From Posidonia oceanica (Eukaryota; Streptophyta; Magnoliopsida; Alismatales; Posidoniaceae): a stretch of 64,000 nucleotides of DNA. How positions within the stretch are numbered: position 1 is the first letter of the stretch; each line of letters opens with the position of its first letter. Both the position numbers and the translations under genes were made by a program. The notes below the pieces were generated by a model, which saw only the letters and a list, made by a program, of their open reading frames with translations, did not search any database and was not told the DNA's origin. Below, in pieces: positions 1 to 13,409 of this stretch. The DNA is taken from the NCBI GenBank assembly GCA_037176725.1, contig JAZBRS010000013.1, positions 6,885,001-6,949,000 of the forward strand, read 5' to 3'.

Positions 1-480
1 GTTGAAAGTGGAAGGTGAGGGTGTGGCAGATTGTTGGGAGGTACAAGGAGTAGGAGAAGAGCAATGATGAGCAAGGAAGTCACTGGCGGATACGACCTTC
101 TCGAGGTACTTCCAAGCGGCAGGGACATCATTGTGGTTCCAGCAGACGTGATTGACGAGAAGCCCAACGAGGTCGAAGGAGGGGATCTCGACTTTCACGT
201 TTTAGGAGGATGGAGGACACCTAGACGGCCCACGCCATCGTGTCCACCCCCTTCTCCTGAGCCGCGATCGTGAAGCTCACAAACTCCTACTCCCATTGCA
301 GTTGCGACCGTGGTGGCAGAGGATCCATCAAAACCCTAGTGCGTTGGAGGGAGGCGGGAAGGAGTGGTGCTTTGTCTGGTCTCCTCAACTGACATTGACT
401 GAGATGAAGGAGGAGAAGAAGTAGAAGGAGGAGGAGGAGGACAGATGGACATTTTCGTTTCAAAATATTGTAAAACTATA
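1..480. other. Unrecognised GC-richer stretch at window edge
   Basis: No family is recognised. The plus strand has a short open frame at 31-273 (80 codons). The minus strand over about 60-205 is also open and at least as protein-like (it contains a NHVCWNHNDVPAAW-type string). This may be the edge of a gene or pseudogene that begins outside the window, and neither reading is supported well enough to call a CDS. From about 300 the sequence becomes GGAGGA-rich low complexity, and after 480 it turns AT-rich with no coding signal up to the FLS 3' end. Confidence 0.3.
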
Positions 481-852
481 AAAATATAATAGAAATATTA
501 AATTGTGAAATAGTGAAAATTGATATACTAAATTGAATCTTTTTAAAGTTGAAGATAGTAAAGTAAAAATCGACTATAGTTTAGAATATCAACATAAAAA
601 TAACTCTTAAAGTTATTGTGTCTTTTTAAAGTTTAGGTTATTGTTTACTTCAAAAAAAAAAAAAGTTTAGGTTATTGTGAGCTTGACTTTCTCCGAATAT
701 AAGAAAATCCTAATTCATTAGCTACCCATGTGCAAGTTGTTTGTCAAATCAAGATTCAGTAAACATCATCACGGTATTAAGCTTTGCCAATGAGAAGAAG
801 AACACTTCTGCCTTCTCAAGTAGCAAAACACACTTCATGTCAGGTACACGAA

Positions 853-858
853 TTTATT
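853..858 (-). terminator. Candidate poly(A) signal of FLS
   Basis: AATAAA on the minus strand lies about 45 bp past the FLS stop codon (904-906), a suitable place for the near-upstream element of a plant 3' UTR. It is a single short motif in AT-rich DNA, so it is only a candidate. Confidence 0.5.
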
Positions 859-903
859 GATGGTCCCAAACGGTAGGTAACAAACAACTCCATGAATCTC
901 TTC

Positions 904-3347
<2,444 letters not shown>

Positions 3348-3460
3348 TTTTTTTGGCTCCTTTCTTTCTACCTTTCGACTGAACTCGCACTCTCTTGCGT
3401 AGCAAAGAAAAGGGAGATGTAGTTGGCTTAGGCCAAAGAAGTGTGATGCTTATGTTTAGC

Positions 3461-3467
3461 ATTTATA
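3461..3467 (-). promoter_or_regulatory. TATA box of FLS
   Basis: On the minus strand CTATAAATGC lies about 115 bp upstream of the FLS start codon. This would place transcription initiation near 3430 and give a 5' UTR of about 85 bp. It is the only good TATA-like motif at a suitable distance. I saw no confident MYB or bHLH site cluster. Confidence 0.6.
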
Positions 3468-3529
3468 GAACTAGGAAGCTTGGGGTAGGCTTTTCAGATG
3501 ACAGAGAAGAACAAGGTGGAATACCCAGT

Positions 3530-3610
3530 CAAATGAATACCATGTCAAAATAATTTTAATAGGATGGAATCATTAGATTAAAATCTAGTGGTTGTAAATA
3601 TTCTTGTAAT
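3530..3610. repeat. Dispersed AT-rich repeat fragment in the FLS upstream region
   Basis: The stretch containing ATTAGATTAAAATCTA and TTGTAAATATTCT matches closely the repeats at about 8470-8530 and 8895-8945. It includes a short palindrome (TAGATTTTAATCTA type). It looks like a fragment of the same dispersed element, lying roughly 75-150 bp upstream of the FLS TATA box. Confidence 0.55.
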
Positions 3611-4065
3611 ATCTACGGTTTGTATGGGTCAGTCGTAGTTATCTACCATGGATTGCTACTGTATTTTATCACCGTGGATTGGATGTGTGTTTTGACCAGT
3701 TCAGAATCCAGAAATAATGTAAGACTTGTATCGGGAAATTGATTCCTGTTTGAGTGTAATCTAAATGAACTGGGATTTGATTATTTGTAATTGTTTGCAC
3801 ATTTATTAGGTAATCATAATGGATTTGTGTTTGTCCCCTCTTGATATGTTTGTGGTTTTCTCTGGCTCTTTGTGTTGTGTGGCCTGTGAATGTGTAGAAC
3901 CTTGGGAAGGGAAGAAGCGCCAAAACAACACAGTAGTATTCGAAATTTTCACGATTACGTCGCCACCATGCCATGCCAACGCCTGCATCCCATGTTTTCC
4001 GAGAAGATGTCAGTCGTGGGCGTCGATTTAAGGGAGGGTGAGCGGGCGTCGAGAGGTAGGGAAAC

Positions 4066-4118
4066 TAGAGCTAGAGAGAGAGGGAGGGAGAGAGAGAGAG
4101 AGGAGGAGGAGAACAGGG
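4066..4118 (+). repeat. GA-rich microsatellite
   Basis: Imperfect (GA)n/(GGA)n tract on the plus strand, within the space upstream of FLS. Such tracts are common in plant 5' regions. No protein-coding frame around it is convincing. Confidence 0.8.
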
Positions 4119-4199
4119 GTTGTAAGGAAGAAGAAGGAGGAGAGCTCGTCGGCGCATACAAGTATGCGTCCTACCCTTCCTTTTTTTTCCTGCCTTGTG

Positions 4200-5067
4200 T
4201 AAAATGATAGAAATGGATAGATTGGCATGAATTCGTGGTATGGTAGAGATTTCGTAATTTTTGGGAATATTTAGAAGTACTTGTCGAGATTTTTCGATGA
4301 TGAAGTCACTGTTTTCTCCATTGAGCTCTTTACCTTTGGATTTTTGTATCTTGAGCTACAAGTAACGGATTCTTATGATTTTTGTATTAAATCGTATAAT
4401 GCTTGGATGTCCTCGTTTTGGTGCTTTTTGAGGAATTTTTGGTGGCTCATGCTGAGATCGGTTTAAGTTCCCAAAAAGGACGAATTTTGGGTTCGCTGCG
4501 TGTTCTGGTTTTGGGTTGGCCACATGTAGCTACCGCGTTTTGGGTCTGTTCAGACCTTGTTTGCTGGTGATTTGGTTTACTTTTGATGATTCAAATGTTT
4601 GCATGTATTGTGTTAATCTCACAGATAATCTTGTGGTGGAAAAATGTTTTGAAAGCTGATACTCGTACCCGTGTGGTTACATATATATAGACATTGAGAG
4701 CTGAGTTCCTAGGATGAATGGACTCTTGCATGGGGTGGTCCTCTGTGGCAGTGCAGTAGGGACCAGGGTTCGAGTCCCTGGCGACTGCTTGTGGCTAGTC
4801 GGTCGCCTGTGGCCAGGGTGACTTGGCAGGTTTTGCGCAGTGTACGTGTATTGTGGTTTTGTGTTGATTATAGCCATGGTTTTGGCTTTTAGGAAATGCA
4901 TAAAGTGATTTTAAAGATGCATGAGGTTTCAAAGAAAATAGAGATTATGATTTGAAAAGCATGTTTTAAGAAAATGATTTTTTTTTGTTAATCGACAGTT
5001 GTGTTTCGTGAGATTTAGTGTTTCTTTTTTATTTAATTTTGGTACTGCCAAGAGTGGCAGCTGTGTG
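4200..5067 (+). other. T-rich, intron-like stretch upstream of FLS
   Basis: The plus strand is T-rich with long TTTT-rich runs and few ORFs, resembling a long plant 5'-UTR intron. The resemblance resumes after the solo LTR at 7989, where TTTGTTTGCAG reads as a possible 3' splice site near 8105-8115. I infer a possible divergent, perhaps non-coding, transcript interrupted by the LTR. No start codon or protein family supports it. Confidence 0.25.
4735..4800 (+). repeat. tRNA/SINE-like segment with B-box
   Basis: GGTTCGAGTCC at 4767-4777 is a perfect RNA polymerase III B-box. It sits in a T-arm-like hairpin with stem CCAGG/CCTGG. A convincing A-box at the right spacing and a full cloverleaf are not visible, so this is not called a tRNA gene. 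A tRNA-derived SINE fragment is the better reading. Confidence 0.35.
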
Positions 5068-7988
5068 TGTAGTAACCCAAAAAATCGGCACGTCCATGCA
5101 CGATGCCAAAGCTCACTTGCACCGACCGATAGTAGGCCACTATTAGCGGTTGGATCCGAGGAGGGATGTTTGACTTGAAAACACCGGAAAAGCAGAGGCG
5201 AACACAAAAGGAAAATTAAAGGAAAGAAAAGGAGTCGCCACCTAATTTTATTAAAACGGAAAAACTAGGAAAACCGTATAAGGAACGTGCAGGGAAAACT
5301 GATGCATTTCGAAAACATGCGAAATCCAATGCAAATGTGTGACGTAGTCAATGTGGTCCAGAGAACGGGTAAGGACTCCTGTTACGTGTGGGGAAGGTGT
5401 TAGGCACCCCCGACACGCCTGAGGAATCGGTCTTTCTTAACTGATCCGCTATTGTGTGGCAAATGTTGGCAAATGAATGCCGGTTTATATTTGCCCTAAG
5501 GTGGTATGTAAGATGCAATTATAAACCATGCGAAGCTTAGCAAATCTTGTTTAAAAGTAGTTAAGTAAAATTAAAGCATTGCAAATAGGCGATAAACAAG
5601 CAAGAGAAGCGAAACTAAAGCTAAAGGAGTCGGATAAAAACAAAGGGGCGGCAGCGTGAACGGCTATGCCCACTGCCTGGATTGCTGCTGGAGTCGCTGG
5701 CCTGAGGGGCGGCAGTGCTTGTCGCCGGTGGAACTGGCGACACAAAGCATGTCTCCTGCTACCAACACAGCGGCAATCATCACCAAGGAAGACCATGGAA
5801 ATCACGCAAGACAAGAAATCGGCAAGAAAGCAATAAAGACTGCATGCTCTGAGATGAAACTGGTATTAAAACAAATTGATCAACAAAGCGAGGAGGCGGC
5901 AAGTGAGCGGCGTAGCTCACTGCCTGGACTGCAACCAAGTCGCTACTGAGAGTAGCAACTGAGCAGGTCGCCACTATGAGTAGCGCCTGATCCAGTCGCC
6001 AAGCTCCCAGGCGACACGGCCATGCACAGTATTCCCAAGCAGGAGCTTTTGCTGCTGAAAACAAACCATGTAGACTATGCGAAATAAGAAACTAAGCATG
6101 CAATATTATAGATGGCATATCAACGATCGAAACCATGCAATCACTTTGAAAAATGGCAATATGGATTACGAGATACGGCGGCCCAAAGTCCAGCTGGTGG
6201 ACTGTTGAAAAACACAGTCGAGTCGCCAGTGTGAACGGCGGCTCAACTGGTAGTCCTGGACCAAACTTCATGGCCAAATCTCGCACCCAAACCCATGCAA
6301 GATTAAAACTAATGGTGCAAGCATGTAGAGCAATCAACCACGATGTCAAGGAAACAAAAATCACATGAAACGGAGGCTTAGGTAACGAGATACACCGGCT
6401 CAAAGTCCGTTCGGTGGATTGTTAAAGTTGCAGGTTAGTCGCCGCTTGGAGCGGCGTCACCTCTGCAACCAAACAGTCCAAACAGAGGACTTTGGAGCCA
6501 AATCTCGCTTCACACACGATGCAAAGCAAGCAACTAAGTATGTGAAATTAAAAAGCAAACATCCACAATCACAGAGGAACAAACATCAAGCAAAATGACG
6601 GCCTAGATCGCCCGGAGCGTCGACCCAAAGATCGGCCGACGGCAGTTTGAAGTTGCAGGTCAGTCGTCGCTTGGAGCGGCGCTTGACTGGCAGTCCAATG
6701 TACAAACTTCAACGGTGAACTGCTCGCTCCAGGCAAAGCGAAAAAGATCGGGGAGGATCGGAGAACGTCGATGACGTTCCCACAAACCCAGCCACACCTT
6801 CGGTGTGGAAAATGGCGGCTTGTGGCACTCCACCCACCTCTGCCTCTTTGCGCCACCGTAGCTTGCCGGAGGCCGGTCGTGTGAGCGGCCAATGACCCGA
6901 CAAACCAGCTAGGAAGCTTCGAGGGACCGAGGGGGATGCGAGGGAGCACTCGCGGGCTGAGAAAAGAGACAGGCGTCTCTTTCCCGCCTCTACCGGCCAA
7001 TGGCCGGCGTTGCCGCGCCTCCTCGGCCATTGGCACGGCCAAGAGCACAAGAAGGTAAGTGGCTAATCTAAAACTAAAGAGAAGAGGTCCGGGAAGCTTC
7101 CCGAACCCTTAAACAAGTAATGTGGTGAGGTATACTACCTCTGTGGCTTCGTCGGAGTTGGCGGACAGAAGTTGGAGGGGCTCGCCGAAGTGGAAGAAGA
7201 AGGTAGCGGCGAGGCGCGGAAAGGCTTGGAATCACTCTGGAACGCTCAAGGGAAGGTCCGGAATGCTCTGGGGGCTCTCAATTTCGCTCTGGAAGCAAGG
7301 GAGGAGCAAGTGTGTGTGTGTGAGAGCGATCAACGGTGGTGGGTTATGGCGGTGGCAATTGGGTTTTGTTCGATGAGTTCTTCTGTACACAAGGATGAAG
7401 GGGGCAGACAAGGCGTAGAGGCAGTCGTGTGAGAGACTGTAAGGAGGTTTGGAAGCCGAGGAAGTAAGTGGACCGCAGGTCGAGGACGGCGAAGGTCGTC
7501 GGTGGCAGAAGAGGTGGACGACTGTGGCAGTGAGGGGCTGTGAGTATGGGAAGGACGCTGGCAGAGAGGATGATCGGTGGCAAGGAGTAAATGGCGCTTG
7601 GCGTGTTGTGCGTGACGGTAGTGGCCGAGGGGACGGGTGGTAGGTGACCGACGACCGGCAGCGGCTGCGTGGGAAAGCTTGGGCGGTGGCCTGAGTTATA
7701 GTCCAGTCGCCGCTACACGTGGCGCCAAACTCAATCGCCACTAAACTTGGTGATAGAGTCCAGTCGCCTCTGCATGCAGTTCCTGAGTCTGCAACTCAAT
7801 AAACTGGACTGCTAATGGGCTTGACTTGGGTTAGGTTTGAGTTAGGAAATGGATTAGGTTTGGGAAATGGAATTGGATGGTTTTGGGTTGGTTTTTGGTA
7901 GGGTTTTGAAATGGATTCGCCGTACCCTCTTCTGAGCCAACTTCCAGAGATTCTCCAACTAAAAGTTTGTCAAAATGGAGTGTCTACA
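5068..7988 (-). mobile_element. Solo LTR (2921 bp) of the TGTAGACACC/ATTACTACA family, TSD GTGTG
   Basis: The plus strand begins TGTAGTAACCC and ends AATGGAGTGTCTACA, so the sense strand is minus. GTGTG at 5063-5067 and at 7989-7993 is a perfect 5-bp target duplication, which proves both ends. No internal region or second LTR is present, so this is a solo LTR left by LTR-LTR recombination. It carries the family block with GGTGTTAGGCACC (about 5371-5438). It also has at least six short inverted motifs built from GTCGCC/GGCGAC arms, and a GC-rich middle (about 6570-7700) that generates several meaningless ORFs. It lies upstream of FLS. Confidence 0.92.
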
Positions 7989-8400
7989 GTGTGTCTTTGG
8001 GAGCTGGTTAAGGCAGCTCCAGTTTTGTGATTCGAGGTCTTTTGTTTTCGGGAGGCGTGTACTGGGTGACAATGACTGTTACTCATGCGTATTTCTTTGT
8101 GGTTTTGTTTGCAGGTGCTTATTACGGAGTTGCAGTCATTTCTAGTGCACATAGTTAGAGCCACATAACCGCACACCACAGGTCCTGGGTAGAGTAGACT
8201 TTTGTTAATTTTATTGCGGCTATTAGCTTATTAGTTTAATTTCCTACGAGTGTTGTTTAGCTATTTATTTGATAATTGCGTTGGATAGTATTGATGCTAG
8301 TTTGCGGCGCCTGGGGTGTTACAATTCTCCTACAGTATTCTTGGTTACATGTCAAGCCCTCTGTAATTGCCTTTGAACAATATAAAAAATACTTTTGACA
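7989..8400. other. Intergenic stretch after the solo LTR
   Basis: This continues the sequence interrupted by the solo LTR. It is T-rich, with TTTGTTTGCAG followed by GTGCTTATTACG at about 8105-8125. It ends near 8325 in GGGGTGTTACA, which could be the edge of another LTR. No coding region is recognised. Confidence 0.3.
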
Positions 8401-8404
8401 TTAG

Positions 8405-9260
8405 ATGTCCCCATTTGATATTTTAACTAAAAAATAAAACATGAGAATCAATGACACAATTTAGCATTAAAATAATCTTAACAGGATGGAGCTATTAGAT
8501 TAAAATCTAATTGTTGTAAATATTCTCCTACAGCATTCTTGCCAAAAGTCAAGCCCTACATTTTAGAAGTCAAGCCCTCCATTCTTGCCAAAAGTCAAGC
8601 TCTCTATTTTAGATGTCAAGTCCACCATTTTTGACTTTGAACAATATAAAAATTACTTTTGACTTTAGATGTCGCCATTTGATATTTTCAAATCAGGTCG
8701 TTTTTTGTGTGGGCGTCTGCAGGGAAGAATCCCAGTAGGTGCAAAAACAACAATTGGGATTTTAACTTTCGCCCCTCTCCCCCCTCGATCTGCATCACGG
8801 TACACGAAAACGGCCCTCCATTCTTGCCCATTTGATATTTTAACTAAAAAATAAAACATGAGAATCAGTGACACAATTTAGCATTAAAATAATCTTAATA
8901 GGATGGAGCTATTAGATTAAAATCTAATTGTTGTAAACATTCTCCTACAGCATTCTTGCCAAAAGTCAAGCCCTCCATTTTAGATGTCAAGCCCTCCATT
9001 CTTGCCAAAAGTCAAGCCCTCCATTTTAGATGTCAAGCCCTCCATTCTTGCCAAAAGTAAAGCCCTCTATTTTAGATGTCAAGCCCACCATTTTTGACTT
9101 TGAACAATATAAAAAATACTTTTGACTTTAGATGTCGCCATTTGATATTTTCAAATCAGGCCGTTTTTGGTGTAGGCGTCTGCAGGGAAGAATCCCAGTA
9201 GGTGTAAAAACAACAATTGGGATTTTAACTTTCGCCCCTCTCCCCCCTCGATTTGCATCA
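8405..9260. repeat. Direct duplication of an AT-rich repeat with 46-bp minisatellite
   Basis: Two copies of a unit of about 420-460 bp lie head to tail. The segment with TTGATATTTTAACTAAAAAA occurs at about 8413 and 8830, and the segment with GCGTCTGCAGGGAAGAATCC at about 8710 and 9175. Inside, the phrase CTTGCCAAAAGTCAAGCCC recurs with a 46-bp period, about three times at 8955-9090 and fewer times at 8540-8620. No terminal inverted repeats or transposase were recognised. Confidence 0.75.
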
Positions 9261-9289
9261 CGGTACAAGAACGAGGTAGGCAGCATGGT

Positions 9290-9745
9290 ACGGGGGATGC
9301 CGTTGGTACACAGGGGAACCCGGAGGAGGCGTTGGTACACGGGGCAACGGTGAGGAGGAGGATGGAGGTGCCAAAGGAGGAGGAAGAGGAGTGTGTAGGG
9401 AGGGGCAGGGAGGCGACAACAGCGACAGTCGGAGGAGGGAGGAGGCTGGGGAAGGTCGACAACGGTGACGGCAGCAGGAGGAGGAGGGAGGGGAGGCAGT
9501 GGCGGCAACGGGAGTTGGAGGGAGGAGAGGTGGTGGCGACGGTGGGAGGAGCTGGGGACATAGTGGGTGGGAGGAGGCAGGGGGAGGTCGGCAACCAACA
9601 GCAGGAGGAGGAGGAGGGAGGGGAGGTAGCGGCAGCAGTGGGAGGAGGAAGGAGGGAAGGTGGTGGCGGCGATGGGGAGAAAGGGAGGGGAGGATCGTGC
9701 AAGGCAGAAAAGAAAGGAGAGGGAGAGGGAGAGGATTGGTTTAAT
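9290..9745. repeat. GGAGG-rich low-complexity tract
   Basis: The plus strand is strongly purine-rich (GGAGGAGG, GGCGGC), and the minus strand reads as proline/serine-rich ORFs of about 180-200 codons. The composition alone explains the open frames. It directly follows the second copy of the upstream repeat and may be part of the same element. Confidence 0.7.
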
Positions 9746-10090
9746 CATGGCCGTTAAAGAGGATGGACGACATGGATTTTATATACCTACAGGTATCTCC
9801 CTGTAGGTACCTACAAATACCTTTTTGTGTTTTCAAATTTATAAGTTGAGTCTTCTAGTCTCATTGTCACCATTTGATATTTTCAAATTTATAATTTGAG
9901 TCTTCTAGTTTTGGTTTCTACATATGTATGTATTTTTATTTTCTTGATCACGTATCATCTAGAGTGGTATTTTTCATGTCCAGATATTTGAATAATATGA
10001 AAAATACTTTTGACGTTAGATGTCACCATTTGATATTTTCATGTTTGCATGCACTAGATTCCCTATGGAATCAGGTCCTCTGGAAATGTG
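9746..10090. other. AT-rich spacer with small hairpin
   Basis: Contains CCTACAGG...CCTGTAGG near 9788-9810, a small hairpin, and repeated AATTTATAAGTTGAGTCTTC phrases at about 9835 and 9890. The TTTGATATTTTCA phrase shared with 8.4-9.2 kb also occurs. No gene is seen. Confidence 0.4.
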
Positions 10091-10097
10091 TATGCTG

Positions 10098-11613
10098 TGA
10101 ACTAGAAGAAAAATTCGAAATTGCGAGGACATATGTCCTCACACCTTACTAAAAGACTTTGCGAGGACAAGGACATTTTGTCCTCGCAATATGGTTCCTT
10201 GCTAAAACAAATTTGTGAAGATATTTTCTTGTAATGTGCACGTGATCACTTGTGCGAGAACATAGTGAGGATATATCTCCTCACCATACGGTCGCTATCT
10301 CCTCACCATATGCTTGCTATGTCCTCGTTAACGTTGTGAAAATATAATCGTCGTGCTAGAAGTCATGAGGACATTACCTCGCCATCTCTCCGCTAATTAT
10401 GCAAGAGACAACCAGCTTGTTGAGGGTATTGCAAGGTAAAGTCCTCGCAATGTTCTTGCAACTTTTTGGCAATTTAAAAAATAAACCAGCAACATATAAT
10501 TGATTGAAATTACCTAAATATACTTGCTGAAATCACATTCAAATGCAATCATAAATTTACTAAATCACACATACATTACACATCCACGTATTTCATAAAA
10601 AAGTACTAATTAATATTACATGAAATAGTTTTACTTATTCATAAAATACAATACCAAATATAAAGTAGAACATCTAGTTCAAGTTATACAATATAACACC
10701 AATCATAACAATATAATACAAGTCATCTTCTTTTTTTAGCAACTTGCTTTTCTTTACCTTTTGTAAAAGATCTATGAATGGAATGATGGCCGCATGTATA
10801 TTCCTCATAATGCTCGTTGTCGTCACTCGACAGATCAACCTCATGCCCGTCCTCATATCTTCTGATTATAAAAAACAAACTTACAATATGTTATGAATAA
10901 TAATCATTATATTATAAGGTTTAATTCAATATGACAAATGCATATTGAAAATTTCAAGACTATATATAACGTTACCTTACAAGTTGATCCTCCAAAGCAT
11001 TTATTTCATATCTTATTTCCTTCCTTATTTCTAAATGTATTTTGGTACGTATACCCTACTCTAATGTAGCTGCCATCTCTGACAGTTGGGAACAGAAAAA
11101 GTCTCGATCAAGTGGGGCGGAAGCCTGAGTCAAATATCCAAAATGTGCAGTAGAAGCCGTAGAGGCAAAATTGGTCACCCTTCTGTGTGAAAATCACAGT
11201 AAAAGCAAGCTGACATCGTATAAGTTGTAGAACCCGAAAGAGACGGCATAGTCGATAAAAAAGCTCACATGGTTAATACTTTTAAGCGAACACCATGTGT
11301 ATTATCCATACAAGCTAATGATGATCAATATGTTAGATGCATCCCTTCTAGCATATTACTGAGGATTGTAATCACTATTAGAAATTCTGCATTTTGCGAG
11401 GACACCTCGTGAGGACATCACGAGGACAAGTCCTTGCAAAATTTTACCGAGGACAAATAGCGAGGATATGTCCTTGCAATATTATGGCGAGGATTTATCG
11501 TAGAAATATCCTCGCTATATCCTCACTAAACAGCGTTTGTAGAATTTTTAGATTTAACGAGGACATAGCAAGGACATGTTCTCGTTAAGTCTGATCTAAA
11601 ATTTCTAGTCGTG
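10098..11613. mobile_element. CACTA-like element remnant with GAGGACA subterminal repeats
   Basis: Both flanks (10120-10450 and 11390-11585) are packed with GCGAGGACA/TGTCCTCGC in both orientations, as in subterminal regions of En/Spm (CACTA) transposons. CACTATTAGAAATT at 11373 and AAATTTCTAGTCGTG ending at 11613 resemble facing CACTA-type termini. ACTAGAAGAAAAATT near 10100 could be a degraded outer left end. The middle (10480-11340) is AT-rich without a transposase. No 3-bp TSD was found, so the borders are tentative. It may be one element or a larger remnant plus a 240-bp MITE-like copy at 11373-11613. Confidence 0.45.
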
Positions 11614-11931
11614 GGCCTTTTGCTCCCTTTCTTTCTTCCTTACTCCCTCTACAACACCCTCCTACTCCTCCTCTACAGCGCCTCCTCGTTGACGTCACCA
11701 CCCCCTCCTCCACCCTCTCCACCAGGTTGTCCTCCTCCTTGCCACCCTTCACCGACGTCACCACCCCCTTCTTCACCCTCTCCCTCCGGTTGTCCTCCAC
11801 CTCCTTGCTACCCCTCCTTCTTGATCTCCTTGGCTACTGACCCCTCTACGCCTCTAGCTGCACATCCTCTCTGTCTGCGCCTCCCCTTCGTTGTGTGCCT
11901 CCTCTCCGGCTATGCCTCCCCTCCACCATAG
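11614..11931. repeat. CT/CCN-rich low-complexity stretch
   Basis: The plus strand is dominated by CTCC and CACC runs and reads as a Pro/Ser-rich frame. No recognisable domain is seen, and composition explains the open frame. Confidence 0.6.
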
Positions 11932-12666
11932 GTAGTTGCTATGAATATATCTCGTGTATTTAGTGGCAAATATGTTTGACTTTTTGAAAAATTTCAAGCT
12001 GTAGTTACTTGAAATTCATATATCTCATTCATGGAAACATACAGAACTTGGCTGAAGGTCATATATGCATGAAATGTAAACCAAAATCTAGTTTCCCTTG
12101 TTTTTTTTTATGACCACAAAATCCAAACATATCAGTTCATGAAGAACTAAACAATAACCACACAATCCAACCTATTTGTTTAAAACTAATTCTGCTTGAG
12201 CCACGTGATATCCCAACAAACGCATGTCAGATAATCTATCCCACTAAATCCAAAAGAAGTCAAAGAACAATCGTATTTATCATCAAAGCACACATAGTAA
12301 TCTAAACACGTGTATGGAAAACTGCAAAATTTCAACAACACATCTTCAAAACTAGTATGAATAGAGTATTCAATTTATGGACTGAATCAAGACCATGTTA
12401 TATATGGTATACAAACGCAGAAGAACAAAAACCAACTTGCAGTTTAACTGCATGGATAATCAATAATAAAATCTGAATGGTGTTGGTGAGGGTTTAAAAA
12501 TGAAAAAAAATAACGCCATGACCTTATTCCTATCTATGATCCATGCCAAAAAAAAAAAACAAAAACAAAAAAAACTAGTGCCCAACTCACAGAATCCGTA
12601 AGGTAACCTTAAAATCATTGCAACCTTGATTTTTGCTAGTCAATCTCAATTGCTGAAGATAGTCGG
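11932..12666. other. AT-rich spacer without recognised genes
   Basis: AT-rich with several A-runs (for example 12548-12575). I see no coding region, TIR or LTR border in it. Confidence 0.4.
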
Positions 12667-12994
12667 TGTTGGGGAGCAAGAGGAGGCTAGGGTTTTCCCT
12701 TCAAAAGAAAAAAAAAAAGAGGAGGGACAGAGGCTACATGATTCTTATGTGCATGATGGATGGTGGGTTTTTATTTAGTTGTAGTTATGGTGTGAGTTTC
12801 AATCGAACTACGTAAGATCTTGTGTTTTCTTGGTGTGTTTTTTCTTTTTTTCTTTTTCTCTTGTCCTATTTTCTTCTCTCACGAATTTTGGTTGTTGGTT
12901 TGTGTGATTCTACACAATATCCACATGTTTTCAAACGATTTTCTGCATTACAATCTATATATTATGATCCTAGGTGCGTATTACACCTCCAACA
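12667..12994 (+). mobile_element. Candidate 5' LTR of a Ty1/copia element
   Basis: It begins TGTTGGGGAGC, ends ACACCTCCAACA and is followed two bases later by a primer binding site. The length, 328 bp, is normal for a copia LTR. The 3' border is well supported by the PBS. The 5' border is chosen by the TGTTGG start only, and no 3' LTR is available for comparison. Confidence 0.5.
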
Positions 12995-12996
12995 AG

Positions 12997-13008
12997 TGGT
13001 ATCAGAGC
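12997..13008 (+). promoter_or_regulatory. Primer binding site (initiator tRNA-Met)
   Basis: TGGTATCAGAGC is the standard plant retrotransposon PBS complementary to the 3' end of initiator tRNA-Met. It lies between the LTR and the gag start at 13045. Confidence 0.9.
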
Positions 13009-13044
13009 CTGGTTGCTTTGGGTTGTTTGTTTGTTCGTGTGAAG

Positions 13045-13409
13045 ATGCCACCAATAAAGTTCGAGATTGAGAAGTTCGACCGGGATGTGAACATTGATTT
13101 GTGGCAAGTAAAGATGCGAGGCTGTTTGATCCATAACAGGTTGAAGAAGGCCATCCTTGGGAAGAAGATGAAGCCCAGCACCATGTCAGAGGAACAGTGG
13201 GAGGAACTTGATAAAAAGGCATTAACCTTGATTCAGTTGTCCGTGTCTAATGAGGTGTTGTGCGAGATCGTTCATGAGGAAAGTGCAGCAAGTGCTGGGC
13301 GGAAACTTGAATCCTTGTATATGACAAAGTCTCTTGCAAGCCGTCTACATTTGAAGCAAAAGCTATTTCTACTTCGGATGGGTGAAGGTACGCCTATTAA
13401 ACAACACTT
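13045..13409 (+). pseudogene. Copia gag, 5' part, truncated
   Basis: The frame starts MPPIKFEIEKFDRD and contains the copia-type Gag region (W-x-VKM, EEQWEELDKKAL, then LxxLYMTKSLASRLHLKQKL). About 121 codons are present before the frame leaves gag at position 13410 and enters unrelated LTR sequence. The nucleocapsid zinc knuckle and all of pol are missing. The ATG follows the tRNA-Met PBS by 37 bp, as expected. The last 140 bp recur at 15473-15612. Confidence 0.85.

Noticed and set aside
31..273. 80-codon plus-strand ORF at the window start
   Set aside because: No family match, and the opposite strand is equally plausible. Listed only as an unrecognised region.
9128..9748. 206-codon Pro/Ser-rich minus-strand ORF
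   Set aside because: Low-complexity GGAGG-rich DNA stays open in several frames at once. No family is recognised.
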